Source: Actinoalloteichus fjordicus (GTDB lineage Bacteria; Actinomycetota; Actinomycetes; Mycobacteriales; Pseudonocardiaceae). From it: a stretch of DNA of 64,000 nucleotides. Made by a program: the position numbers and the translations under genes. Below the pieces are notes generated by a model. That model worked only from the letters and a program-made list of their open reading frames with translations, did no database searches and was not told where the DNA came from. The DNA is taken from positions 4,738,249 to 4,802,248 of the forward strand of contig NZ_CP016076.1 of NCBI RefSeq assembly GCF_001941625.1, written 5' to 3'. Of this stretch, positions 8,637 through 17,039 are shown piece by piece. Numbering within the stretch: position 1 is the first letter of the stretch; each line of letters begins with the position of its first letter.

Positions 8637-9589
8637 ACCTCGAAGCTCCCCTTCCGATAGAGGGCCGCGACGTATCCCACGGAGATGATCAGCGTGAAGG
8701 CGGTGATCACCCAGGAGTAGGCGCTGCCGAGGCCGAAGTCGGTGTAGGTGAGGGCGGTGCGCACGTTGAGCACGGCGATGATGCTGGTGGCGTCGCCCGG
8801 CCCGCCGCCGGTGAGCACGTAGATCGTGTCGAAGGCCCGGAAGGCGTTCATCGTCTCCAGGATCAGGACGATCAGCAGCGGATGCAGCAGCCACGGCAGG
8901 GTGATCTGGCGGAAGCGCTGGAACACCCCGGCGCGGTCGACCTTCGCCGCGTCGTAGAGATCCGACGGGATGGTGGACAGCCCGGCGAGGAGCAGGATCA
9001 CCGCGAACGGCAGCGTGTTCCAGACCTGCGCGAAGGCGGTCAGGAAGAACGCCCCCGACGGCGAGGACAGCCACGCCTGATAGCTGTCGATCAGGCCGAG
9101 GTCGGTGAGCAGGCCGTTGAGCGCCCCGGTGTTGGCATCGAAGATGGTCCGCCACATCAGGCCGTTGACCACGCCCGGCATCGCCCACGGCAGCAGCGCC
9201 AGACTGCGCAGCACACCCCGCCCGAGGAAGCTCTCGTTGAGCACCAGCGCGAGGATCATCGCCAGGACGACGGTCATCGAGACCACCAGCACCACGAACA
9301 GTCCGGTGGTGCGCAGGGAGCTCAGGAACGTCGGGTCCCGCCACAGCGCGAAGTAGTTCTCCAGCCCGATGAACCTCGTGTCGTCGGGCCGCTTGAGGTT
9401 CTGCTGGTGCAGGCTCACCCAGAACGAGTAGCCGATCGGGTAGGCGACCAGGGAGAACAGGACGATCAGCGCGGGGCCGTTCATCGCGTAGGCACGCAGC
9501 GTGTCGCTGGCGGCGTTCCCGAATCGGCGGCGTCGTCGCCTGTCTGCGGGGGCCGGTGGCGCTGCCGGTGGCGCGGGGCTGGCCATCAT
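8633..9589 (-). CDS. Sugar ABC transporter permease (MalF type)
   Basis: The 318-residue permease has an Ala/Pro/Arg-rich N-terminus and six predicted membrane segments. The first is PALIVLFSLVAYPIGYSFWVSL, with the FIGLENYFALWRDP loop typical of MalF-type partners. The EAA motif is DLYDAAKVDRAGVFQRFRQITLPWLL. LTGGGPGDATSIIAVLNV near the end is a further hallmark of this subunit. It lies six bases after the binding-protein gene and overlaps the MalG-type gene by four bases. Confidence 0.92.
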   Translation of the reverse strand: MMASPAPPAAPPAPADRRRRRRFGNAASDTLRAYAMNGPALIVLFSLVAYPIGYSFWVSLHQQNLKRPDDTRFIGLENYFALWRDPTFLSSLRTTGLFVVLVVSMTVVLAMILALVLNESFLGRGVLRSLALLPWAMPGVVNGLMWRTIFDANTGALNGLLTDLGLIDSYQAWLSSPSGAFFLTAFAQVWNTLPFAVILLLAGLSTIPSDLYDAAKVDRAGVFQRFRQITLPWLLHPLLIVLILETMNAFRAFDTIYVLTGGGPGDATSIIAVLNVRTALTYTDFGLGSAYSWVITAFTLIISVGYVAALYRKGSFEV

Positions 9590-9595
9590 CGGCTC

Positions 9596-10906
9596 CTACT
9601 CGTAGCGGCGGGCGAGAGATCGGGCGGCTCGCTCCAGCTCGGCAGAGCCCTGGGCGGGGGTGCGGTCCCCGGTGAACACCTGCTGCACGGTGCGCTGCAA
9701 CGTCGCCTCGAACTCCGCGTACCAGGGCACCGCGACGACGCTGCGCGCCCGCGCGACGCTCGCCAGGTAGGCGTAGATCTCGGGATCGGCGAAGGTGCTC
9801 AGGGACTCGACGATCTCGGGATCGTCGGCCAGATCGGTGAAGGCGAACCCGAGGCCGCGCTCCAGGAACCAGAATCGCGCCGTATAGGGCGATCCGTCGT
9901 CGTCGAGCCCGCCCATGTAGTGCAGCAGGCGCTCCGCCTTCTCCTGGACGTCGGTCTCCAGGTTGAGGCAGTACATCCGGGAGTTGCTGACCGTGCCCTC
10001 GGTGCGGCCGTCGATGCTGGGGATCGGGGCGAGTCGCATCGCCCCGGCCGTGTTCGACACCGCCGGATCGTTGTAGTTGCGCAGCGAGTACCGGGGCTGG
10101 ATGGTGAAGGCGTACTGGCCCGCCATCATCGCGTTGTCCATCGGCACCGGGAGCGTCTGCACGGAGGCCGGGTCGAGCACCTGGGAGTCGGCACTCACCC
10201 GCAGCAGCCAGTCGAGTACCGCCGTCGTCGCCGAACCGGGCAGGTTCATCACCGGCTGGAAGTCCTCGTCGAACAGGTCGGCCTCGTTGGCGTAGACCAG
10301 CGCCCAGATCCACATCAACGCGGTGTCGGAGAGCTGCGCAGGCAGGCCGATCGGATGTTCGAGCAGCCCGGCCCGTTTGACGGCCAGCGCCTGCTCCTCC
10401 AGCTCGTCGAGCGTGGTGGGCGGGGTGTCGTAGCCTGCCTCGGCGAGGATGTCGGCGTTGTAGATCAACGCCTGGGAGTCGGTGTAGTAGGGCAGTCCGT
10501 ACCGCCTGCCCTGATACGTCATGGCCTGGGCGACCGACGGGTAGATCGCCTGATATACCTCGTCGATTCCGGCGAGTTCGTCTAATGGCTGGAGATATCG
10601 CGCTTCCACCGAACTGGCCAACGAGTCGTCGTACATGTAGAGCACATCCGGACCGCCGCCGCCCATGAACTCGGCGGTGAGCTTCTGAATGAACTGGGCA
10701 CTGGTGATGGGGGCATAGTCCACTTCGACATCCGGGTTCAAGCGGATGAATCGATCAACGTTCTGCTGCACGAGCTGCGCCTCGTAGTCCCAGCCCTCGA
10801 ATCGGACGGCACCGCGCCGGGTCGGCCCCGCGCAGCCCGCCAGCGGCACCATCGCGGGCAGCGCGAGCCCCAGAACAGCTGTTTTCAGCAGACTTCTTCG
10901 GTCCAT
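9596..10906 (-). CDS. Extracellular sugar-binding lipoprotein of the ABC importer
   Basis: The 436-residue family-1 solute-binding protein has a lipoprotein signal (MDRRSLLKTAVLGLALPAMVPLAGCAG, lipidated at the Cys of LAGC near residue 25). The mature part shows the usual features: INPxVEVDY-like segment RLNPDVEVDYAPIT, GGGPDVLYMYDD, LQPLDELA, GRRYGLPYYTDSQALIYNADI and MAGQYAFTIQPRY. It captures the substrate outside the membrane for the permeases. As first gene of the run its promoter lies in 10907-11505. Sequence alone does not reveal the ligand. Confidence 0.9.
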   Translation of the reverse strand: MDRRSLLKTAVLGLALPAMVPLAGCAGPTRRGAVRFEGWDYEAQLVQQNVDRFIRLNPDVEVDYAPITSAQFIQKLTAEFMGGGGPDVLYMYDDSLASSVEARYLQPLDELAGIDEVYQAIYPSVAQAMTYQGRRYGLPYYTDSQALIYNADILAEAGYDTPPTTLDELEEQALAVKRAGLLEHPIGLPAQLSDTALMWIWALVYANEADLFDEDFQPVMNLPGSATTAVLDWLLRVSADSQVLDPASVQTLPVPMDNAMMAGQYAFTIQPRYSLRNYNDPAVSNTAGAMRLAPIPSIDGRTEGTVSNSRMYCLNLETDVQEKAERLLHYMGGLDDDGSPYTARFWFLERGLGFAFTDLADDPEIVESLSTFADPEIYAYLASVARARSVVAVPWYAEFEATLQRTVQQVFTGDRTPAQGSAELERAARSLARRYE

Positions 10907-11505
10907 GCCACCGCTCCTCCTACGAGAGTCCGGCCGAGGGAGGTGACCGACTCATCGATAACGACCGAGGTTCGTTAATGGTCCGTTTGTGGGTTGCGAG
11001 TGACGATGCCCGATGGTTCGAGACAAGTCAACGGGGCAGGGCGAATATGTCCGATAAAGTCGGGGCAGGGCGAGCTGCCACGATTCAGCCGAAACGGGAC
11101 GGTCACTCCCGGGCAACCGGACCGTTCATTCACTAGACCATTCGGGGCGGATCGAGCATTTATGTCACCCGGTTCGTATCGTCCGCCAATGACGAGTCGC
11201 GAATCCGGTATGCGGGAGTCCGGGAGCGCCCGGGCTGTCCGTACCGCCGCTGGCGCACGGGTGCCGGGCTCGCTGCGGGCGCCCACACTCGTGGGCGGGC
11301 CGGACCTCGTCGACCTCAGTCGAGGTCGTGGCGAGGATCGACGACGCCGGAGCTGCCCGCGCCGCTGTCGGCCTGTTCCTCGGGAATGGACGATGCCTGC
11401 GCAACGCCCCGGGCCGCCAGAGGCGAGGCGACGCTCTCTGGCGCGGTGAGCGCGGCCGTGCCCTCGATGACCGCAGCAGGCGGGGCCCCGGAGTCGCCGG
11501 GCGTT
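10907..11505. other. Non-coding interval between importer operon and regulator
   Basis: About 600 bases without a gene I can support. The part nearest the importer (10940-11180) is A/T-richer than its surroundings and holds the TAACGA/TCGTTA palindrome, so it is the probable promoter region. The part next to the regulator stop (11290-11505) has several open frames, but all are arginine- and proline-rich with no consistent codon bias. Confidence 0.5.
10959..10977. promoter_or_regulatory. Inverted repeat TAACGA-N7-TCGTTA upstream of the importer operon
   Basis: TAACGA at 10959-10964 and TCGTTA at 10972-10977 are perfect inverted half-sites with a 7-base spacer, about 50 bases before the binding-protein start. 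A related string, GGTTCGTTGA at 12983-12992, lies just before the regulator gene 11506-12939, against GGTTCGTTAA here. This suggests, without proving, that the regulator binds both places. Confidence 0.4.
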
Positions 11506-12939
11506 TCAGCTCGGCCGGGCCGCTGGCGCAGACGGCAGCGCCTCGGCCGGGGCGGGTGGTCCGGGCTGGTCGGACGTCTCGGACGTCTCGGCAGGCGCTG
11601 GCTCCTCGGCATCGATGTCGGCATTCGCGCCGTGTGCCGCGGCGGCGAGTGCCGCGTCGATGCCCAGCCGATAGAGCCGGGTCGGCCTGCCCTTGCGGTG
11701 GGTCTGCGCGGTGCCGTCGGCGGTGACCAGTCCGCGCTCGCTGAGCCGACGGATCAGCCTGCGGCCGCTCGGATCGGTGATGCCCAGGACGTTGGCCAGC
11801 TCGCCCGGCGAGACCGCCTGTCCGTGCAGCGTCCGCTCCACGGCGGCCAGCCGGGAGATCGTCGCCGGGCTCAGCCCGACGCTGCGCGCCAGCCGCTCGA
11901 TGTGCACGCCGTGATCGCGATAGGTGAAGGCCACCGGGCTGCCCTCCTGCCCCATCGGGCCGATGATCACCCCGGTGTCCTCGATGAGGTATCCGCAGGG
12001 CCTGCCCTCCGCCTCCGCGCGCGAGGCGGCCCGCTCGGCCAGGGAGACGCTGGTCCGCGCCGATCCGCCGATCCCGAAGCCCGCCGCGACGCGGACCCCC
12101 AGCAGTTCCTCGGCCTGGCTCAGCACCGGCACGCCGATCCAGTTGTTCGTGATCCGTTCGAATAAAGCCTTGTGCGCGAAGACGACCAGCCCGCGCCGTC
12201 CCCGGTTCTCCACCCAGGCCTCCGCCAGCTCCGGGGTGTTGAGCAGCAGGTTCATCAGGCCGACCCTGGCCCGATCGACGTCGACCTCCCTGGACTGTTC
12301 GGCCACCACGAACACCCCGGCGGCGAACCGGGAGGCGTTGGCCCGGTGAGACTGGATGCGCAGGGCCAGCTCGTGCAGCTCCGCGCGAATCGTCGACGGG
12401 ACGGGTTGACTGCTCAGCACCTTGATCTCGCCGTCGAGTCGTCGCCGGACCTCCATCCGCATGGTGATGACCACCCCGTTCGCGTCGTCGTCGAGGACGC
12501 GGCGGTGGTGCTCGACGATGTCCGAGGTGCGCTGGCCGGGGGCGTAGGACAGCGCGGTCACGTCGTCGGCGGTCAGGCCCAGCGCCGTGCGCACCTCGAT
12601 CACGGCATCGAGATCGAACGTGTCGACGCTGACTCGGCCCATTCCGGGAAATCGGGACCGGGCGGCGGAGAACGCCAGGGCCAGATCCAGCGCCGAGGGC
12701 CGGATGACGACCACGGGCAACGACTCGGGCAGCACGTCATGGCTGGCGTCGTAGGGCACCGGCCCGAGCAGCACGCCGTCGAGGTGCCGGGTGGCGATCA
12801 ACGCGGCGACCAGACCGCGGATCTCGGCCTCCTCGTCGTAGATCACCCATTCCCAGGACACGCCGGTGAGCATCCGAGTCGCCTGCTCGAACACGGCACG
12901 CCGCTTGACGTGCACGATCAGACCGAGGACCACGCTCAT
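11506..12939 (-). CDS. Transcriptional regulator with sensory N-terminus and C-terminal helix-turn-helix
   Basis: A 477-residue protein in three parts. Residues 1-115 (LGLIVHVKRRAVFEQ to RPSALDLALAF) resemble an alpha/beta sensor such as the PrpR-type N-domain. Residues 220-330 (VDRARVGLMNLLLN, LGVRVAAGFGIGGSARTS) look like a degenerate cyclase-type domain. Residues 345-440 hold winged helix-turn-helix motifs (LARSVGLSPATISRLAAVE, GELANVLGITDPSGRRLIRRL, RKGRPTRLYRLG). A low-complexity Ala/Pro/Glu tail follows. It lies upstream of, and on the same strand as, the importer operon, and a motif is shared between their upstream regions, so it probably controls that operon. The domain names are my reading by eye. 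Confidence 0.65.
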   Translation of the reverse strand: MSVVLGLIVHVKRRAVFEQATRMLTGVSWEWVIYDEEAEIRGLVAALIATRHLDGVLLGPVPYDASHDVLPESLPVVVIRPSALDLALAFSAARSRFPGMGRVSVDTFDLDAVIEVRTALGLTADDVTALSYAPGQRTSDIVEHHRRVLDDDANGVVITMRMEVRRRLDGEIKVLSSQPVPSTIRAELHELALRIQSHRANASRFAAGVFVVAEQSREVDVDRARVGLMNLLLNTPELAEAWVENRGRRGLVVFAHKALFERITNNWIGVPVLSQAEELLGVRVAAGFGIGGSARTSVSLAERAASRAEAEGRPCGYLIEDTGVIIGPMGQEGSPVAFTYRDHGVHIERLARSVGLSPATISRLAAVERTLHGQAVSPGELANVLGITDPSGRRLIRRLSERGLVTADGTAQTHRKGRPTRLYRLGIDAALAAAAHGANADIDAEEPAPAETSETSDQPGPPAPAEALPSAPAARPS

Positions 12940-13347
12940 GCCGCCACCAGAGAAGAGATCGTCGGGGGATCAGGACCGAAAATGGTTCGTTGACCCTACG
13001 CGGGTGTGCTTGCGGGACGAAAGGTCTGACCGAGGGACGCGGGGTCGGCGGCGACCGGTCACGCCGCAGGAAAGTCGTGCCGCATCGCTCTCGGGGCGGG
13101 CTCGTCGCGAGTGGTGTGCCGGTCGGAGTGGACCAGGATCGCGAGCGGCCCGGTCCGGCGCCGACGACGTGGGCAGGCCTGCACTGCGAGCGCGCCGCCG
13201 TGTTGATTCGCCGCTCCGGCATAATCGCGCGCCCGCGCGCGGAGACACGACCGCAGCGTCAGATACCTCGCGATCCGAAATGTGAACATGATCGCAAGGA
13301 GTCACGCGAAGGCGACACCGCGTGAGCCCACTGTTAGCTTGCCGATC
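12940..13347. other. Divergent intergenic region (regulator / YbaB cluster)
   Basis: About 400 bases between the minus-strand regulator and the plus-strand YbaB cluster, presumably holding both promoters. I see GGTTCGTTGA at 12983-12992, related to the palindrome near 10959, and an alternating G/C tract around 13227-13242. No protein is supported here. Confidence 0.45.
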
Positions 13348-13728
13348 ATGACTTCTCCGCCCTTCCGCGCAGGTGACCCGATCGCCGGGCTCCGACGTTC
13401 CCTGGAAGACACCGTCGGCGACCTGACCCGGATGCAGGAGACGATCGACGCCCAGCTCGCCGAGGTCCGCTCCCGAACCGAACTGCTGCGGACTCGACGA
13501 TTGGAGGGCACTTCCGACGCACGCCGCGTACACGCGGTCGTCGATGGTGAAGGCCTGCTTCAGGATCTGCGGATCGAGCCGGGAGCACTGCGCTCGTCAC
13601 ATCCCGGACGACTCGGGGGCGAGATCGTGCAGGCCGTCAGCCGGGCACGCGCCGCAGCCTCGGAGGAGAACCGGAAGGCCTTCCACGATCTGATGCCCGC
13701 GATGTTCCCCGCAGAAGGAGAATCCTGA
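13348..13728 (+). CDS. YbaB/EbfC-family protein
   Basis: A 126-residue mostly helical protein. Residues 14-50 (IAGLRRSLEDTVGDLTRMQETIDAQLAEV) are a coiled-coil-like N-terminal helix, then VHAVVDGEGLLQDLRIEPGAL forms the strand region and LGGEIVQAVSRARAAA the last helix. This is the YbaB nucleoid-associated layout, in a divergent version common near ESX-like genes in actinomycetes. I chose ATG 13348, where the homologous part begins. Its stop overlaps the next start by one base (TGATG). It is probably co-transcribed through 15691. Confidence 0.65.
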   Translation: MTSPPFRAGDPIAGLRRSLEDTVGDLTRMQETIDAQLAEVRSRTELLRTRRLEGTSDARRVHAVVDGEGLLQDLRIEPGALRSSHPGRLGGEIVQAVSRARAAASEENRKAFHDLMPAMFPAEGES

Positions 13729-14003
13729 TGGCCGCGAGCGCCGAGATTCGCGCCCTGGTCGCCGAGATCGAGGCGGCCACGGCGGCCGCCCAGGCCCGAG
13801 CCGTCGAGCGGCAGAACGCCACCTACTCGGAACCGATCGGCTCCGAACTGGGCACCGTCACCGTCGGCGGACAGGGCGAGCTGCGAGCGGTCGACCTCGA
13901 CACCCGGTCGCTCCGCTACACGAACGAATCGGCCCTGGCCGACGCGGTGAAGACCGCCGTCCAACGCGCCGAACGACGAGCCAGAGAGAGCACAGAAGCC
14001 TGA
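13728..14003 (+). CDS. Second YbaB/EbfC-like protein
   Basis: The 91-residue protein repeats the YbaB plan in short form: helix IRALVAEIEAATAAAQARAVERQN, strands LGTVTVGGQGELRAVDLDTRSL, and helix LADAVKTAVQRAERRARES. It overlaps both neighbours by one base (TGATG at 13726-13730 and at its end). Tandem YbaB-like genes upstream of ESX-like proteins recur in actinomycete secretion and effector loci. Any role in export or nucleoid binding is inference. Confidence 0.65.
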   Translation: MAASAEIRALVAEIEAATAAAQARAVERQNATYSEPIGSELGTVTVGGQGELRAVDLDTRSLRYTNESALADAVKTAVQRAERRARESTEA

Positions 14004-14326
14004 TGATTGATTTTCACGTAGTCCCTGAGGCATTACGCGCCAACGTCAGAGAACTTCATGAAGTCGCTGAGGCATGGGCGGGGGCCAAAAGCAAACTCGA
14101 AGACCGACATCTGGCAACAGGTGATCTAGGGTACCTAGGCGATCAAGAGAACATCGTCTCGCTGTACAACGATGCCCTCAACGCCGTCCTCGAGCGACTA
14201 CAGAGCGGATTCGAATCTCTGAACAACGCCACCGACGCACTCCGGGGGATCGCAGACGAATACGAGAGCCGAGATGCCGAGTTCTACGCCGAGTTCGGCT
14301 ACATCAACGATCAGATCGACAGATAG
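14003..14326 (+). CDS. EspC/WXG-like small secreted-type protein
   Basis: A 107-residue, all-helical acidic protein beginning FHVVPEALRANVRELHEVAEAWAGAKSKLE, with DLGYLGDQENIVSLYNDALNAVLERLQSGFESLNNATDAL in the second half. The two-helix plan with a central turn and a final YxxxD/E-like segment (DEYESRDAEFY) resembles type VII secretion targets of the EspC group. No signal peptide. The ATG overlaps the previous stop by one base. The DNA is A/T-richer and uses third-position A/T more than neighbours, as often seen for effector-type genes. Confidence 0.6.
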   Translation: MIDFHVVPEALRANVRELHEVAEAWAGAKSKLEDRHLATGDLGYLGDQENIVSLYNDALNAVLERLQSGFESLNNATDALRGIADEYESRDAEFYAEFGYINDQIDR

Positions 14327-14336
14327 GAGACCGAGC

Positions 14337-15035
14337 ATGAGCCTGATCGAGACGAAATTACCCGGCTACGGTAGCGCCGCAGGAGCCGACACAGGCGATT
14401 TCCCCTACGAGTCGGCCGCCGTCGTAAACAACTGGGCACACCTTGCCGGAAATCTGGCCGTGTCACTAGCCCTCGACCAGGTTCGCCGCTGCCTCGGAGA
14501 TTCGGCGAAAATCTCGGAGAGTTCACACCAGTGGAGCCCAGAGGCCGCGAAACTCATCATCGATGCTAAGGAAGGTCTATTCTCGGCCAGACTCGATCTC
14601 AATGCATACTGGGGAGGCAGGGCAGCCGAATCCTTCAGTTCCTACGTGGACCACCTGATCGACACAATCAACAACACTCATAGCATCATGCAGGATATGG
14701 CAACCCTCACAGACGAGCTGCGAGGTACCGTGGATGAGACATACAGCAGAGGGCTGGATTTCATTAAGGAATGTGCGACCGGAATTCTGGATGCCGCAGG
14801 CTCTGCGGCGCAGAGCTGGTACACGCTCTGGGGCGCGGTCTGCGGTGCCATATTGGAGATACTCTCCACATTCGCAGAATCAGTCATCACGTTGCTGCAA
14901 GATGCGATCGATGTGATGCGACGGTATGCAACCACTGGACGCCAGATCGGCGAAAAGGCCACGGATCTGCATGTTCCCGACCCACTACCATCGAATGCAT
15001 CGGAACCAGGAAATTGGCACGTGAACCCCGCATGA
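14337..15035 (+). CDS. WXG100-like helical protein
   Basis: A 232-residue protein. The central part (LNAYWGGRAAESFSSYVDHLIDTINNTHSIMQDMATL) carries a W-G turn flanked by long helices, as in WXG100 proteins. A more hydrophobic helix follows (TLWGAVCGAILEILSTFAESVITLLQDAI) and then a short Pro-rich end. AGGAGA lies eight bases before ATG 14337. It is longer than a canonical WXG100 protein (about 100 residues), so it may be an export substrate rather than a chaperone-like partner. The codon usage is A/T-richer than in the flanking genes. Confidence 0.6.
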   Translation: MSLIETKLPGYGSAAGADTGDFPYESAAVVNNWAHLAGNLAVSLALDQVRRCLGDSAKISESSHQWSPEAAKLIIDAKEGLFSARLDLNAYWGGRAAESFSSYVDHLIDTINNTHSIMQDMATLTDELRGTVDETYSRGLDFIKECATGILDAAGSAAQSWYTLWGAVCGAILEILSTFAESVITLLQDAIDVMRRYATTGRQIGEKATDLHVPDPLPSNASEPGNWHVNPA

Positions 15036-15691
15036 ACCCACAGGCAAGTCAACCTCGCCATCAAATCAAAAGGGCAATGATTAGCGGATTCCTCGGGGCC
15101 GCAGTACTCTGGACAGCTTCCTGCTCCACGATTTCGCCTGCAGCCGATCCAGACTATCAGGATAGGCTTCCTGACACCTGCTCCCACCACCTTGAGGACG
15201 CCCTCAAAAATTTCGCAGGCGAACTGTACGACCAACGGCGATTCGACAGCGAAGAAGACGCCTCAGAGGATGTCGGTAATCAGTCTCTCGGACTCATGAA
15301 TTGCAGTGTCAGTTTCACCTCCGAAGACTTCGACAGCACAGAAGTTCCCATCGGACGGCATGCCGGGTTTGACTACAACATCGTCACGGAAGAACAGGGC
15401 ACCGGCGACCCGGAAGAAGAAGCCACAGACAGGTACCTCAGAACACTAGATCGGGCACCGAACAGCGCGACCTTGCTGCCCATCCCGGGGTTGGGCGACG
15501 AAGCGCATTACTGGCATCAGGAAGAGGTTCCGACCGGGGCACACGTGTCGTTTCGCCAGCACAATCTCACGGTAAAGGTGACTGTGTGGGGGAACGACCG
15601 AAATTCGACAGGCGAAGAAGTGCCGATGCCGCAGCAGGAAGCGGAGGAGGCAGCCCGACATCTCGCCGAGGCGGTATTCGACAACCTCTGA
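15032..15691 (+). CDS. Putative lipoprotein
   Basis: The 219-residue protein starts at ATG 15032, overlapping the preceding stop by four bases. Positively charged residues precede a hydrophobic stretch ISGFLGAAVLWTASC, whose Cys fits a lipobox near residue 31. The mature part is acidic, with Cys pairs at DTCSHH and MNCSV that could form a disulfide. Overall it resembles the DUF3558-like lipoproteins found beside ESX-like genes. Function unknown. It ends the 13348-15691 operon. Confidence 0.65.
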   Translation: MNPQASQPRHQIKRAMISGFLGAAVLWTASCSTISPAADPDYQDRLPDTCSHHLEDALKNFAGELYDQRRFDSEEDASEDVGNQSLGLMNCSVSFTSEDFDSTEVPIGRHAGFDYNIVTEEQGTGDPEEEATDRYLRTLDRAPNSATLLPIPGLGDEAHYWHQEEVPTGAHVSFRQHNLTVKVTVWGNDRNSTGEEVPMPQQEAEEAARHLAEAVFDNL

Positions 15692-16455
15692 ACGCCACCC
15701 TCGCAAGGGCGCGAAAGTCGAGCACGGGGAACCTGATCGGTCCGACCTACGGCCCAATGGTTCGAGCCTGTCAAACTTCACCAGAGCAACAACCCAAACC
15801 ATAAACTGCGCACTCGAAATCATGGAAGACTGCGCCCAGAACAGCCCAGATCTCACTACGAACACGCCAGCGGGAGGGCAGGTCTGCTCGCGCCGTGTTG
15901 AGCCGGGCCACGCACGTGCGGGGCGGGGCGGACCGCCGAGCACGCAGGACCCGGTGACCCGTCGGCATCGGGACAGGTCGTGCGGGGAGACGGGATGCCC
16001 GCACCTCCGACCCCGCCACACCCGACGAGGTCAGCGCGCTCTCGCCTCGGTGGTCGCCGGTCCGGTGTTCGGCTCGGCGCGGGCGGGGCCTGCCGCGCCG
16101 AGCCGGCCCCCACCCACGCGGATTCGCGCGGGTGGGGGCCGGGACGACTCCCCGCCCGGCTGGCTCGACCTCCGTCATCCTGATAGGACGGACGGGGCCG
16201 AGGTGTCCGGCGTCGAAGCCGCGTCCGCTCGCCTGCGCCGCTCCCACCGGCCCGCTCCCGTCGCCGCAGCCGGGCGACTCGGCACCGCCTGCCGGGCCGC
16301 CCGCCGAGTCCCGGCGCGGGGACCCGGCGGGTGTGCGGGCCTGCGGCTCGCCCGCGCAGGCGGCGGGCGCCATCCCCTCGGCCCGCCGAAGGACGATGGG
16401 AACCCGGTGCCCGGTGATCCGTCGAGGCGTTCCCGAGCCGGTCCCCCGGCAGTCG
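15692..16455. other. 764-base gap without a recognisable gene
   Basis: Between the lipoprotein stop and the MarR stop I find only arginine/proline-rich open frames that overlap each other on both strands. None shows a family motif or a good ribosome-binding site. GC content rises sharply at about 15860, marking the end of the A/T-richer ESX-like segment. Confidence 0.45.
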
Positions 16456-16929
16456 TCACTCCGCTTCTGCGGCGCCGGTGCGCCGATCGTGGTGGTCCAG
16501 CAGCCTGGCCAGCAGCTCGGTCAGCCGCCGTCGCTCCTCGGCGGACAGCGGTTCCAACAGTTCGTCCTGGGTCTCGGCGAGCCGCTTCTCCAGTCGCCGC
16601 AGCTGCCTGCCGCCCTCGGCGGTCAGCGAGATGATGTTGCGCCGTCGATCGGCGGGGTCCGGCGCGCGCTCGACCTGCTCACGGTCGGCCAGCTCGTTGA
16701 TCGTCGCGACCATGTCGCTGAGGTGGATGCCGCTACGCCGCCCCAGCGCGGCCTGACTGGCCGGGCCGAACTCGTCCAGCGTCGCCAGCAGTCGGTAGTG
16801 GTAGCCGCGAGCGCCCGCTGAGGAGAACCCGTCGGACACCAGGCGGTGCGCGTGGCCCGCGGTCTGGGTGAGCAGCCAACTGGGCAGGCCCGTCCACCTG
16901 GCGGGCGGCTCCTCTGCCGGGCTCGTCAT
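16456..16929 (-). CDS. MarR-family transcriptional regulator
   Basis: The 157-residue protein has the MarR winged-helix core: LPSWLLTQTAGHAHRL helix, then YHYRLLATLDEFGPASQAALGRRSGIHLSDMVATINELADREQVERAPDPADRRRNIISLTAEG. The wing is DPADRRRNIISLT and the dimer helices follow. It diverges from the epoxide hydrolase gene with 110 bases between starts, and that interval holds palindromes suited to a MarR dimer. It probably represses both genes and responds to a small hydrophobic ligand. Confidence 0.9.
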   Translation of the reverse strand: MTSPAEEPPARWTGLPSWLLTQTAGHAHRLVSDGFSSAGARGYHYRLLATLDEFGPASQAALGRRSGIHLSDMVATINELADREQVERAPDPADRRRNIISLTAEGGRQLRRLEKRLAETQDELLEPLSAEERRRLTELLARLLDHHDRRTGAAEAE

Positions 16930-16958
16930 GCGGGAAGCCTATCGAACCGTTGGGACCA

Positions 16959-17008
16959 CTAACGATTCTGCTATCGTTTGGAGCATAAACGTTAGACGGA
17001 CGAACGTT
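16959..17008. promoter_or_regulatory. Probable MarR operator region
   Basis: AACGAT-N6-ATCGTT is a perfect inverted repeat at 16961-16978. CTAACG (16959-16964) pairs at longer range with CGTTAG (16990-16995), and AACGTT occurs at 16988-16993 and 17003-17008. The sites lie between the divergent MarR and hydrolase starts, where a repressor could block both promoters. Confidence 0.6.
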
Positions 17009-17039
17009 CAGTCGCCGAATCAGTCCCGGAGGGCAGACC

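Noticed and set aside
8637-10313. Long open frame upstream of the MalG-type start, suggesting a larger fused protein
   Set aside because: It overlaps the MalF-type and binding-protein genes out of frame; the ATGA junction at 8633-8636 fixes the true start.
8882-10585. 567-residue plus-strand open frame
   Set aside because: It is the mirror image of the binding-protein and permease genes, with high Arg/Gln/His content; a GC-rich shadow.
13282-13347. Longer N-terminus for the first YbaB-like protein
   Set aside because: The added residues are unlike the family, and ATG 13348 is where the homologous helix region begins.
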